A program made the translations under genes and the position numbers. Shown here piece after piece: positions 1-8,232 of a DNA stretch of 64,000 nucleotides. Each line of letters starts with the position of its first letter. Position 1 is the stretch's first letter. The notes under the pieces were generated by a model. That model was not told the DNA's origin. It made no database searches and saw only the letters and a program-made list of their open reading frames with translations. Origin of the DNA: Candidatus Caenarcanales bacterium (lineage in GTDB: Bacteria > Cyanobacteriota > Vampirovibrionia > 2-02-FULL-35-15); NCBI GenBank assembly GCA_020050435.1, contig JAGVKQ010000027.1, positions 42,038 to 106,037 of the forward strand. Direction: 5' to 3'.

Positions 1-209
1 AAACCCATCCAGTATCTTTCTTCTTCAGTCAAGATGGATTCTTTTTCATCAGAAATCCTGTCACTTAGAATCTCTTTGTGAAAAAGTGAATCTAGCTTTT
101 TTGAGAGTTCATCCCAGAACTCATTATTGCTAATTTCATTTTTTGGTTTATAAAATTTCTTCAGTAAGTCACTAACATCTTCATACTTATCATTTTCATC
201 GTTAGCCAT
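1..209 (-). CDS. Putative anti-sigma factor, partial (C-terminus outside window)
   Basis: Reading the minus strand from an ATG at 209 gives 69 open codons to the window edge. The start lies inside the end of the ECF sigma gene, with an 8-base overlap (ATGGCTAA), so translation is probably coupled. The product is very acidic at first, then has an FWDELSKKLDSLF segment of the kind seen in short anti-sigma N-terminal helices. No membrane segment is visible in the part present. The identification rests mainly on position, since ECF sigma genes are commonly followed by their own anti-sigma gene. It could instead be an unrelated small protein. Confidence 0.55.
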   Translation of the reverse strand, partial: MANDENDKYEDVSDLLKKFYKPKNEISNNEFWDELSKKLDSLFHKEILSDRISDEKESILTEEERYWMG

Positions 210-834
210 TTAGGTTTACTGTTCTCTTCTCTTGTCTTTTATCAATATATGGACTTAGTATTTCTTGCAATCTGCCTCTTGCTCTTGCAATTCTGCTTTT
301 AACAGTACCAAGTTCACAACCAATTGATTCAGCTATTTCCTCATAGCTTAAGCCCTGTAATTCACGCAGGACGATGGCTGTTCTGAACTGTTCCGGTAAT
401 TGAGACATAGCTTTTTTGATTACATTGTCCAATTCTGATGCCAATGATATTTCATCAGGCTTCATCGAAGGATCAGGGATTTCCCTAACTAAATCGGATT
501 CACCATGATCACTTTCAATTGGGGCATCAATAGAAATGGTGGGTAATCTTCTAGGTCTTCTTCTCAACTCATCATAAAAAAGATTAACAACGATTTGATT
601 TAACCAGGATCTAAAAGTCTTTGGATTTCTGAGTGAATGAATTCCTCTGTATACTCTGATAAATACTTCTTGAGATAAGTCAGAGGTGTCACTCCAGTCC
701 GGTGCGAGTTGATAAAGTAATGAGCTTACTGACCTTTGATGTTTTTTTACTAAACATTCCATTGCTTCTTTGCTACCTGCTTGGCAGGCTATTACTAGCT
801 CTGAGTCGTCATATTGTGTTATTGTTTTGCTCAT
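202..834 (-). CDS. ECF-type RNA polymerase sigma factor (sigma-70 family, SigG/RpoE-like)
   Basis: 210 residues, typical ECF length. Region 2 is clear around residues 27-95, with DLSQEVFIRVYRGI and FRSWLNQIVVNLFYDELRRR. Region 4 is at residues 140-195, with LPEQFRTAIVLRELQGLSYE and a helix-turn-helix ending in GTVKSRIARARGRL. Sigma region 3 is absent, as expected for the family. It directs RNA polymerase to a stress- or envelope-type regulon; the actual signal is not shown by the sequence. A probable anti-sigma gene overlaps its 3' end and a partner-switching pair is transcribed divergently. A GGAACTT motif of ECF -35 type lies about 127 bases upstream on the same strand, which would fit autoregulation. 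Confidence 0.93.
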   Translation of the reverse strand: MSKTITQYDDSELVIACQAGSKEAMECLVKKHQRSVSSLLYQLAPDWSDTSDLSQEVFIRVYRGIHSLRNPKTFRSWLNQIVVNLFYDELRRRPRRLPTISIDAPIESDHGESDLVREIPDPSMKPDEISLASELDNVIKKAMSQLPEQFRTAIVLRELQGLSYEEIAESIGCELGTVKSRIARARGRLQEILSPYIDKRQEKRTVNLNG

Positions 835-1207
835 TTAATTTCCTCAAAAATTGTTCTTTTATCAACCAGCGAAAATCGATAGAAATTATCTTAACATCGA
901 ATTAACTATTTTTTAATATTGTAACCGTCTTGATTTACAAAGCGTTAGAATCGGCCTGAAAAGTTCCCGTTAGGCCGACAAAAGGCCGGAAATCAAAACA
1001 ATTTATATAATTTTTTAATCAAGTAGTCTGACGTTGGTATATTTAAGGAATGCTTAAGAAGGTGTATAAAACTAATATAAAAGAATTATCTTTTATATAG
1101 AATGTTCAACAATTATCTTGAAGTAAGCACTTTTATGTTAGGGAAAGCCCATTTTGTGGAAATACTTAAGTATGGAATTGATGCTTTTCAATCAGAAAGG
1201 TTGAATT
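835..1207. promoter_or_regulatory. Divergent intergenic region between sigma and STAS genes
   Basis: No gene is seen in these 373 bases. Three structures stand out. On the minus strand GGAACTT at 967-961 resembles an ECF -35 element, but no convincing matching -10 follows. A hairpin with tcggcct (951-957) and aggccga (972-978) arms overlaps it. A perfect 9-bp stem (1075-1083 with 1090-1098, loop aattat) lies nearer the plus-strand gene. The region must hold the promoters of both transcription units, but exact start sites cannot be fixed by eye. Confidence 0.4.
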
Positions 1208-1525
1208 ATGAAACTGGATGTACATGATGAAAATGACAGGCTCTTTATTAAGATAGGGGGTCAGCTCTTATATAGTGAAGCCGATCACTTTAAGGAAGAA
1301 ATACTTCCTAAGATAGGTCAGCACAGTCTTGTTACTGTAGATTGCCAGGACTTAGAGTTTATTGATAGTGCAGGCACTGGCGCAATTGTTAGGCTATGGA
1401 AAGAATGCCGAATGGTTGGCGCTGAACTTGAGCTAATAAAAGTAGTTCCAGAAGTACAGAAACTTTTACACCTAACAAGATTACATCAACTAGCAAAGGT
1501 TAGAGGGCTGGACGACGCAGCATGA
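1208..1525 (+). CDS. STAS-domain anti-sigma factor antagonist (SpoIIAA/RsbV-like)
   Basis: 105 residues forming a single STAS domain. The phospho-acceptor motif DSAGTG is present, with Ser54 as the expected residue. In this family the unphosphorylated antagonist binds an anti-sigma or other kinase partner; a PP2C phosphatase reactivates it and the kinase inactivates it. The start ATG follows an agaaagg ribosome-binding site at about 8 bases. The last four bases (ATGA) are shared with the next gene, whose product carries both a SpoIIE-type phosphatase and a HATPase domain, so the two almost certainly work together. Confidence in the family is high; the target is unknown. Confidence 0.92.
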   Translation: MKLDVHDENDRLFIKIGGQLLYSEADHFKEEILPKIGQHSLVTVDCQDLEFIDSAGTGAIVRLWKECRMVGAELELIKVVPEVQKLLHLTRLHQLAKVRGLDDAA

Positions 1526-3948
1526 CACTAAATGAAAGTAAAACTTTTTCTCTTGACTTTGCAAAGCTAAGAGATGTTGACTCTTGCATTTCAGAGTTAA
1601 AAAAACTTCACACTCAGCTTGAAGAAGAGAGATCTGTTGCTCAAAAAAAAGAAAGAATGATGACAAATAGCTTGCAAGAAAGTAAGCAAATGTCTAACCA
1701 TCTTCAGCAGATTACTCATGCTCTAACAAGAGAAAGAAAACAAGCATCAGAAAAAACTGAAAGAGAAAGACTTCTTTGGAGATTGATTGAAAGAATAAAT
1801 TCAACTTTTGACCTTGATCATATACTACAGGCTACAGTAGATGAACTTGGACATTATTTTAAAGTAAATCGTTGTGGAATTATAATTCCTAATTATAAAA
1901 AGAATAAAGATTTAGTCAGAGAATTTGCTATGGGTGAATGGAGCAGGACCCAGGATGTTTACTCTCAAGTTACCCTTTCTGTTCTTTATAGGACAGTTAT
2001 TAAAACAATGCAGCCTTTGATAATAAATGATACGTTAACTCATGAACTAACTTCAGGACATTTAAGTGAAGACTTAAGGTCTCTTCTAATGGTCCCTCTT
2101 GTTAGGGGAAATAATGAGCTTGTAGGTGTTGTTTATCTCCATCAATGTAGAACGCAAAGAACATGGGGTGAACATGAAACCTCAATGCTTCAGTCTGCTG
2201 CTGGTGCAATTGCAACTGCCGTAGAAAAATCAAAACTTTTTAACAGAGCAAGATCATGGGCTTCAAGAGAAAAGCTTTTAAATAGACTTACTTCAAGAAT
2301 CAGAGGTACTTTAAATATCAATGTAATCCTTGAAAGAACTGTTGTTGAGCTTGGTCAGGCTTTAATGGCAAGTAGATGTTTTATTAGTATTATTGATCCA
2401 AAGACATCTAGGGAAAAAATTTCACATGAATATACTGCAAAAAATGCAACTCCTTTAGGAGTAAAAAAAGAGTTTCCTCTTATAATCAACAAACTTATAG
2501 AAAAGAATGTAGATTGTGTTGCAATTACTGATATATATAAAGAACCAAGATTAGCTAAGTTAAACAATAAAGAAATCGAACAAATTTATCAAACAAATGC
2601 CAGATCGTTTCTTGCTGTTCCAATATCATTTCAGACAAAACTTTTTGGATGGCTTTGTTTCCATCAATGTAACGTGCCTAGAAATTGGTCAGAAGAAGAG
2701 ATTGCTTTTATACAATCTGCAGCAAGTCAGGTTGGTGTAGCCATTAACCAAGCAGAGATGGTTGAAGAACTTACTGAATATCAGACGAAGTTATCAAGAG
2801 AATTAAAACAAGCTGCTAATCTTCAATCAGTTTTATTAAGTGCAGGATCTGATACGAAAAAAAATCTTCCCATTGCTGTTTCATATCACCCTCACCATAA
2901 TGTCTCAGGAGATTTTTATTGGATTTGTGAGCTTGCTCCACATGTTGTGGGTATTTTAATCGGTGATGTTTCAGGAAAAGGTCCTGCTGCAGCACTTCTA
3001 ACTGGATATATTATTGGTGAAATAAAAGGGCTTTTAGAAAATCAGGATACAGCATGGCATCCAGAAAAATTTCTTACTGCTTTAGGTGATTCAATATATG
3101 AACAGAATCAATATTCTGATTTTTATGCTACAGCTTGGTATGGAATATTTAATATTTTAGAAAACAAAATTATTTGTAGTAATGCAGGTCATCCCTCTCC
3201 TTATTTAATGGATGGGCAAAGTATTTCAAAACTTTTAGATGATCCTGGTGCTCCGCTTGGCTTACTCTCTACAAAAGATGTTGGCGCTTATGTTGACAAG
3301 GAATTTAAACTGAAAACTGGTGACAGGGTTATGATTTTTACTGATGGATTGACTGAACAAAGACAGCTAGAAGGAAATTTCTTGCCAGAGTCTTGGTTAA
3401 GTGATGCTTTGAAAAATCACGATAAATATGAATTGAAAGATTTACCTGAAGAGATTATTAGGAAGTTGAATATTGCAAGTAAAGCTGCTCCGCAGGATGA
3501 TGACAGGCTTGTTGTCGCCATAGAAATGCCAGAGAAGAATATAATAGAATTTTATGATGATAAGCAGGATTATTTAAATGAGAGAGTCCAGCAAATAATT
3601 GATGATGCTGTGAGTAAAGGACTTCCTTCTGCTTTTATTTCAAATGTAAAATTAGGACTAATTGAAGCTTTATATAATTCTTTTAGACATGGACTTACAA
3701 AAGAAAATAGAGAAAAGAAGCAACCCGTTTCTATTGTTTGGTGGGTGAAAGACTCTACTTTTTCATGTGCTATTAAAGATCCTGGACCAGGTTTTGATTG
3801 GCAAGATGCACTTAGAAAAAAGAGTAAAATGACTGATGTCGATATACTCTCTGAAGGTGGACGAGGCGTTCCTCTTCTTATGGAAATATTTAATAAAGTT
3901 AACTGGAATCCAGAAGGTAATGAAGTTGGTTTAGTGCTTAAGTGGTAA
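1522..3948 (+). CDS. GAF-GAF-SpoIIE phosphatase-HATPase fusion (RsbU/RsbW-like regulator)
   Basis: 808 residues, soluble. Order of parts: N-terminal coiled coil (about 20-85), GAF domain 1 (about 95-235), GAF domain 2 (about 255-412), SpoIIE/PP2C phosphatase (about 440-655) with VSGDFYW and IGDVSGKGPAAALLTG metal-binding motifs, then a HATPase_c domain (about 675-805) with LGLIEALYNSFRHG as N box, DPGPGF and GGRGVPLLMEIF as G boxes. It therefore joins a phosphatase that should activate a STAS antagonist and an anti-sigma-type kinase that should inactivate it. The two GAF domains probably sense a small ligand or redox cue. It starts within the stop of the STAS gene. The stimulus and the final target are not visible. 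Confidence 0.9.
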   Translation: MTLNESKTFSLDFAKLRDVDSCISELKKLHTQLEEERSVAQKKERMMTNSLQESKQMSNHLQQITHALTRERKQASEKTERERLLWRLIERINSTFDLDHILQATVDELGHYFKVNRCGIIIPNYKKNKDLVREFAMGEWSRTQDVYSQVTLSVLYRTVIKTMQPLIINDTLTHELTSGHLSEDLRSLLMVPLVRGNNELVGVVYLHQCRTQRTWGEHETSMLQSAAGAIATAVEKSKLFNRARSWASREKLLNRLTSRIRGTLNINVILERTVVELGQALMASRCFISIIDPKTSREKISHEYTAKNATPLGVKKEFPLIINKLIEKNVDCVAITDIYKEPRLAKLNNKEIEQIYQTNARSFLAVPISFQTKLFGWLCFHQCNVPRNWSEEEIAFIQSAASQVGVAINQAEMVEELTEYQTKLSRELKQAANLQSVLLSAGSDTKKNLPIAVSYHPHHNVSGDFYWICELAPHVVGILIGDVSGKGPAAALLTGYIIGEIKGLLENQDTAWHPEKFLTALGDSIYEQNQYSDFYATAWYGIFNILENKIICSNAGHPSPYLMDGQSISKLLDDPGAPLGLLSTKDVGAYVDKEFKLKTGDRVMIFTDGLTEQRQLEGNFLPESWLSDALKNHDKYELKDLPEEIIRKLNIASKAAPQDDDRLVVAIEMPEKNIIEFYDDKQDYLNERVQQIIDDAVSKGLPSAFISNVKLGLIEALYNSFRHGLTKENREKKQPVSIVWWVKDSTFSCAIKDPGPGFDWQDALRKKSKMTDVDILSEGGRGVPLLMEIFNKVNWNPEGNEVGLVLKW

Positions 3949-3967
3949 ATCGTGTTAAATTTATAAT

Positions 3968-5353
3968 GTGAATTTAACTGATCTACAAAACAAGCGTGTC
4001 TTAGTACTTGGTGCGGGAAAATCAGGTGTTGCTTCCTGTCGATTCCTTGTAGGTAAAGCTAAGGAAGTCTTTCTAAGTGAATCAAAAATTGTCTCTGAAA
4101 TCTTAAAAGAAGAGATTGGAAGGCTTCAAGAAAAAGGATTGAAATTTGAAGAGGGGAATAACTCTGAAGAGTTTTTAGATAGTGCAGACCTTGTAATTAT
4201 TAGTCCAGGAATAAGCCCTAGTTCAGAAATAGTAAAAAAACTGTCTGCTAAGAATATTCCTATAATCTCTGAGGTAGAGCTTGCTAGTTATTTTATAAAA
4301 ACCCCTATTATTGCAGTGACTGGTACTAATGGAAAAACCACTACTACTACTTTAATTGCTCATTTGATTAATTCTACTGATACTAAAAAAGCAATTGCAT
4401 GTGGGAATATTGGTTTGCCAATGATAGAGGTTTTGAATAGAAATCTTAATGTAGATTACTGTGTTCTTGAAATAAGTTCTTATCAAATGTTTTATAGTCC
4501 TACTTTGTCTCCTTATATTGCTGTCTTCCTAAATCTTACTCCTGATCATTTGGAGTGGCATGAAGGCTTAGAGAATTATATGGCTGCCAAGAAAAAACTT
4601 TTCCATCAACAGAAATTTAATTCTTATTCGATTTTAAATTATCTTGATCCTGTCGTGAAAGATATAAAAACTGCAGGGAAATTAATATATTTTTCCAGCT
4701 TTTTAAAATCAAGGTCAGACCTTGAAGGATTTGAAAATTTTTCTTTCTTTGATGGCGAATCATTGAATATTAAATATGAAAATAAAATTTCAAGAATTAT
4801 CGATAAAAGTGATCTTAAGATTCTAGGATTACATAATATTGAAAATGCTTTAGCAAGTATTTCTGTCTTGAAAATTCTAGGAATCAAAGATATATTGCTG
4901 AGTTCGGGATTGAAAAGCTTTATGGGTGTTGAACATAGGATTGAATTTGTTGATGAAATTAAAGGAATAAAATTCTATAATGACTCAAAAGCTACAAATC
5001 CTGAAGCTACTATAAAAGCTGTGGAAGCGTTTGATTCAGATAGGAAAATTACACTTATTTTAGGTGGGAGAGATAAAAATACTGACATTTCTGAGATGGT
5101 AGATCTGATAAAGAAAAAAGTTGGTGAAGTTATTCTTTTGGGTGAGGCAAAAGACAGATTTAGGTCTGAACTTGAAAAAAAATCATACAATAAAATAAAA
5201 GAAGTAAAAGATTTAGATGAAGCTATAATTAAATCATTACAATCTGGCGCAGAAATTGTTTTATTTTCCCCAGCTTGTGCAAGTTTTGATATGTTTAAAA
5301 ATTATGAGGAAAGAGGAAGAACTTTTAAAACAATTATCAAAGGGCTTAAATAG
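3968..5353 (+). CDS. murD: UDP-N-acetylmuramoylalanine--D-glutamate ligase
   Basis: Adds D-glutamate to UDP-MurNAc-L-Ala in cytoplasmic peptidoglycan precursor synthesis. 461 residues, normal for MurD. The N-terminal nucleotide-type fold has VLVLGAGKSGVASCRFL. The Mur ligase ATP loop GTNGKTTTTT begins at Gly119. LNLTPDHLEWH and the C-terminal domain with FYNDSKATNPEAT and LILGGRDKNTD are characteristic of MurD rather than MurC/E/F. The start is GTG at 3968; the nearby ATG at 3966 runs straight into a stop. The 3' end overlaps ftsW, forming the classic murD-ftsW division/cell-wall pair. Confidence 0.96.
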   Translation: MNLTDLQNKRVLVLGAGKSGVASCRFLVGKAKEVFLSESKIVSEILKEEIGRLQEKGLKFEEGNNSEEFLDSADLVIISPGISPSSEIVKKLSAKNIPIISEVELASYFIKTPIIAVTGTNGKTTTTTLIAHLINSTDTKKAIACGNIGLPMIEVLNRNLNVDYCVLEISSYQMFYSPTLSPYIAVFLNLTPDHLEWHEGLENYMAAKKKLFHQQKFNSYSILNYLDPVVKDIKTAGKLIYFSSFLKSRSDLEGFENFSFFDGESLNIKYENKISRIIDKSDLKILGLHNIENALASISVLKILGIKDILLSSGLKSFMGVEHRIEFVDEIKGIKFYNDSKATNPEATIKAVEAFDSDRKITLILGGRDKNTDISEMVDLIKKKVGEVILLGEAKDRFRSELEKKSYNKIKEVKDLDEAIIKSLQSGAEIVLFSPACASFDMFKNYEERGRTFKTIIKGLK

Positions 5354-6458
5354 CCTGAATAAAGTTGATGGTTTTTTTTTGCAACTCACTTTAGCTCTTT
5401 GTATTTTAGGATTAGTCTTTGCATTTAGCAGCTCTATTTATGAATCACATAGACTTACGAATAATTTTTGGTCTTTAGGGCTAAAACAACTTTTTGCTTT
5501 TTCTATTGGCTCTTTTCTTTTATTTACTCTTTGGAAAATAAATTATAAATTTTTATTTGGAATAACATGGCAGTTTGCAATAACCATGTTTGTTTTTATG
5601 TTATTGCTCTTCACCCCAATTGGTGTTACTAGCGGTGGTTCAAGTCGCTGGATTGACTTGGGATTCTTTCAGATTCAACCTGCAGAAATCACAAAACTTG
5701 CAGTTGTTTTATTAATATCAAAATTCTTAACTCAATATAAATGGACTGATTTTAAAAAATACTACTATCTTATTTTTTCTTTTATTCTTATTGGTTTGGT
5801 TCTAGGACAGCCAGACTTAGGTTCGGCAGGAATACTTATAATAATGACGTTAGTTTTACTTTTTTTATTTGGCTATCCTATATGGATACTGCTTCCTGGA
5901 TGTGCTTTGGCTATTTGTGGAGTGATTTATAAAATCACCTCGACTCCATATCAAATGAGTAGAATTAATTTTTGGCTTAGACCAGAACTTGATCCTCAGG
6001 GGCAGGGGTATAATCTTATTCAGGCAAAATATGCATTTGGTCTGGGTGGATTTTTTGGTGCTGGTCTTGGGAATTCTATACAAAAAGAAGTCGGGCATCT
6101 TCCCATTCCTCATGCAGACTTTATTTTTGCAGTAATTTCAGAAGAAATGGGTTTCCTTGGTGCTACTGCAATTTTAATTTTATACTTAGCCTGGATTTTA
6201 AGAGCAATTTATTTAGTTAACCAAGTTCAGGATAAATATGGAAGAATTTTAGGTAGTGGAATTGTTTATTTGATTACATTTCAGGCAGTAATAAATCTTA
6301 CTGTAGCCAGTGGTCTAATACCTGTTACTGGAGTGACATTACCATTTTTTAGCTGTGGAGGAACATCACTTATGGTTACCTTAGCAATGGTTGGGATACT
6401 GTTTAATATACTAAGTGAAAGTAATCAAAAAGAATTACAAAGAAAAACTTCTCCTTAA
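5304..6458 (+). CDS. ftsW: FtsW/RodA/SpoVE-family peptidoglycan glycosyltransferase
   Basis: SEDS-family integral membrane enzyme that polymerises lipid II at the septum with a class b PBP. The product has about ten hydrophobic segments, GGSSRWIDLGFFQIQPAEI in the family's central loop and PIPHADFIFAVISEEMGFLG before the late membrane helices. The open frame extends back to 5256, but the ATG at 5304 (MRKEEELLKQ) gives a normal cytoplasmic N-terminus and was chosen; it still overlaps murD by 50 bases. Position next to murD argues for ftsW over rodA. No strong ribosome-binding site is seen, so translational coupling to murD is likely. Confidence 0.9.
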   Translation: MRKEEELLKQLSKGLNSLNKVDGFFLQLTLALCILGLVFAFSSSIYESHRLTNNFWSLGLKQLFAFSIGSFLLFTLWKINYKFLFGITWQFAITMFVFMLLLFTPIGVTSGGSSRWIDLGFFQIQPAEITKLAVVLLISKFLTQYKWTDFKKYYYLIFSFILIGLVLGQPDLGSAGILIIMTLVLLFLFGYPIWILLPGCALAICGVIYKITSTPYQMSRINFWLRPELDPQGQGYNLIQAKYAFGLGGFFGAGLGNSIQKEVGHLPIPHADFIFAVISEEMGFLGATAILILYLAWILRAIYLVNQVQDKYGRILGSGIVYLITFQAVINLTVASGLIPVTGVTLPFFSCGGTSLMVTLAMVGILFNILSESNQKELQRKTSP

Positions 6459-6465
6459 TGTTCTT

Positions 6466-6500
6466 CTTGAAACTTTAGTCTTGTAACTTGAAACTTCCTA
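6466..6500. repeat. Heptanucleotide tandem array H1 (CTTNNAA type)
   Basis: Five consecutive 7-base units: CTTGAAA, CTTTAGT, CTTGTAA, CTTGAAA, CTTCCTA. It sits between the convergent ends of ftsW and fabZ and covers the fabZ stop codon. The same unit family recurs at 24402-24448. It resembles the short tandemly repeated heptamer (STRR) sequences described in cyanobacteria. Confidence 0.8.
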
Positions 6501-6968
6501 GACCGATCTACCTGTAGGATTAGGAGCAATAGCAAATAAAACTTCTGCTTCACAGGCTAAAATGCCATCTACTGTAGCTGTACCTTTAAATTTACCTATC
6601 GGTCCTTTTATTTTTAAAAGTTCTACTTGGAGTATTAATTTATCTCCAGGAACTACTGGTTTTTTAAATCTAACACCATCTATTCCAGCAAAAAGTCCAA
6701 TCATTCCTTTATACTCTTCTTTGCATAACATTGTTATGCAGCCTAATTGAGCTAAAGCTTCGACAATAAGCACTCCTGGCATAATAGGATTTCCAGGGAA
6801 GTGACCTTGAAAAAATGGTTCATTACTCGTTAGATTTTTAAATCCAATACCTTTAATCCCTGGATCTATGAAAGTCACCCTATCTACTAATAAAAAGGGG
6901 TATCTATGAGGGATTATTTCTCTAATTTTGTTTATATCAAAAACTGTTTCTAATGTTTCTGTAGTCAT
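6498..6968 (-). CDS. fabZ: 3-hydroxyacyl-[acyl-carrier-protein] dehydratase FabZ
   Basis: Dehydrates 3-hydroxyacyl-ACP in type II fatty acid synthesis. 156 residues, hot-dog fold. The N-terminal [13 protein letters not shown] segment and the active-site pair His56 ([14 protein letters not shown]) and Glu70 (IVEALAQLG) are all present, and the absence of FabA-type features favours FabZ. It is convergent with ftsW and stands alone on its strand here; the usual lpxA/lpxD neighbours of fabZ are not in this window. The ATG at 6968 is the only sensible start. Confidence 0.95.
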   Translation of the reverse strand: MTTETLETVFDINKIREIIPHRYPFLLVDRVTFIDPGIKGIGFKNLTSNEPFFQGHFPGNPIMPGVLIVEALAQLGCITMLCKEEYKGMIGLFAGIDGVRFKKPVVPGDKLILQVELLKIKGPIGKFKGTATVDGILACEAEVLFAIAPNPTGRSV

Positions 6969-7062
6969 AGTAAAAATATTTTAACATAGGCAGTGAATTT
7001 GGGTTTATTATCAGGTATGACATAAGATCGGCTCATTACTTCTTTCAAAACGTCATATCAAT

Positions 7063-7079
7063 CCTATAATAATTATAGG
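7063..7079. promoter_or_regulatory. Perfect inverted repeat upstream of the DUF212 gene
   Basis: cctataat-a-attatagg is a perfect 8+1+8 inverted repeat ending 11 bases before the ATG at 7091. It also contains a TATAAT-like hexamer on either strand. It could be an operator over a promoter -10 element, or simply an AT-rich promoter; no second copy was noticed elsewhere. Confidence 0.35.
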
Positions 7080-7090
7080 TATATAAAAAA

Positions 7091-7528
7091 ATGGGTGAAG
7101 GTTTAGAAGTAATAATTTCAGCAGTACTGTCTAATTTTTTAGCACAGTTCTATAAATTTGTTTCACACCTTATCGTAAATAAAGAATTTAATTTTAAGAG
7201 ACTTTTTCAAACAGGTGGAATGCCATCTAGTCATAGTTCTTTTATGATGGGCATGACTACTAGTGTAGGTTTAGTTAAAGGATTTAATACAGCTGAGTTT
7301 GCCATAGCATTAACCATTTCATTTGTAGTTATGTATGATGCTGCTGGTTTAAGAAGAGCCGTGGGAAGACAAGCTTCAGTCTTGAATCAGATTCTTGTTG
7401 AAGTGTTTTCTGAACATCCACATTTAAGTGGTCAAAAATTTCGTGAATTACTCGGGCATACTCCAGTAGAAGTTTTTATTGGTGCTGCTTTAGGGGCAGC
7501 CATAGCCGTTCTTGTTCATTGGTGGTAG
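7091..7528 (+). CDS. Divergent PAP2 family protein (DUF212)
   Basis: 145-residue integral membrane protein with about four hydrophobic segments. The conserved features of the family are visible: a QTGGMPSSHSSFMMG segment near residues 46-60, MYDAAGLRRAVGRQA, and LGHTPVEVFIGAALG near the C-terminus. DUF212 proteins are distantly related to PAP2 phosphatases and are common in cyanobacteria, Firmicutes and plants; a substrate is not established for most of them. The gene starts just downstream of an inverted repeat and precedes an unknown gene by 41 bases. Confidence 0.9.
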   Translation: MGEGLEVIISAVLSNFLAQFYKFVSHLIVNKEFNFKRLFQTGGMPSSHSSFMMGMTTSVGLVKGFNTAEFAIALTISFVVMYDAAGLRRAVGRQASVLNQILVEVFSEHPHLSGQKFRELLGHTPVEVFIGAALGAAIAVLVHWW

Positions 7529-7569
7529 ATTTAACTCTTTTTTAACTCTAATTTATTACTCTTTCAAAC

Positions 7570-8166
7570 ATGGATATCGGTCTCGTACGAGTAAAACTTA
7601 ATGCTGCAGTTTTGTATGCTAAAGATGCATATAGGAAAATCTCTGTTGCTGAAAGAGATGAATTAGACTTGCTGTCACCAAAATCCTCAATGTATTTTCT
7701 TCTGGGAAAGGGGACACCAAGTGTATTTGAAATTGAAAGGCATGAAGCTTTAGACCAAGCTGAAGGTAAAGAATGGTCTGAAATGGATTTTCATAATGAT
7801 AAAGTTTTTGAAGCTTATGGAACTATAGACGATAAAGCTAATTTTGTAAATCAATTAAACCCAGAAGAATTAGAACTTTTAAAACTAACAATAGCTCAAA
7901 AAACTTTGCACAATTTAACGCTAGCTATTAGTTTGAATTACAATAGGCGTCCTGTCCCTGATATTCAAAAAATAAAAAGAGACCTTGAATTTTGTGGATT
8001 AGCAGATCACCCACTTGTTTTAGATGGTTTAGAAAAAGCTCAGTGTCCACCTGAAGATGCTCCTAAACCAGATAATGGTGTAGGGAGACCATATGATTTG
8101 GGTGATTTTTATTGTGACAAAATGAGAGAATCCCTTTTATTTATAGAAACACACTTCAATTCTTAA
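7570..8166 (+). CDS. Hypothetical protein, 198 residues
   Basis: I do not recognise a family. The product is soluble, mildly acidic and mostly helical in appearance, with no signal peptide or membrane segment. A central run rich in Leu (ELELLKLTIAQKTLHNLTLA) is likely a helix, followed by a Pro-rich turn region with two cysteines (Cys140-150 area: FCGLADHPLV, AQCPPEDAPKPD). It may be co-transcribed with the DUF212 gene 41 bases upstream. It ends 35 bases before a strong palindrome and is convergent with thrB. Confidence 0.75.
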   Translation: MDIGLVRVKLNAAVLYAKDAYRKISVAERDELDLLSPKSSMYFLLGKGTPSVFEIERHEALDQAEGKEWSEMDFHNDKVFEAYGTIDDKANFVNQLNPEELELLKLTIAQKTLHNLTLAISLNYNRRPVPDIQKIKRDLEFCGLADHPLVLDGLEKAQCPPEDAPKPDNGVGRPYDLGDFYCDKMRESLLFIETHFNS

Positions 8167-8201
8167 GCTAGGCAAGGGTACGTACCTTCAAGGTTTGCCA
8201 G

Positions 8202-8232
8202 GAAAGCGAGGTTTGCAAACCTCGCTTTCTAC
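8202..8232. repeat. Palindrome A (28-bp perfect, core GGTTTGCAAACC)
   Basis: Bases 8202-8229 form a perfect palindrome with arms gaaagcgaggtttg / caaacctcgctttc. On the minus strand it is preceded by GTAG, and that TAG is the thrB stop codon. Lying between convergent genes it could act as a terminator stem for both, although it lacks a T-run. Its GGTTTG/CAAACC core recurs at 21351, 58967 and 60019, so I class it as a dispersed repeat. Confidence 0.8.

Noticed and set aside
702..905. Plus-strand frame of 67 codons across the start of the sigma gene
   Set aside because: It lies mostly antisense to the well-supported sigma factor, has no ribosome-binding site and no recognisable product.
8202..8229. 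Attachment site or recombinase target
   Set aside because: Although perfectly palindromic, no integrase or direct repeats are nearby, and its core recurs as part of a dispersed family.
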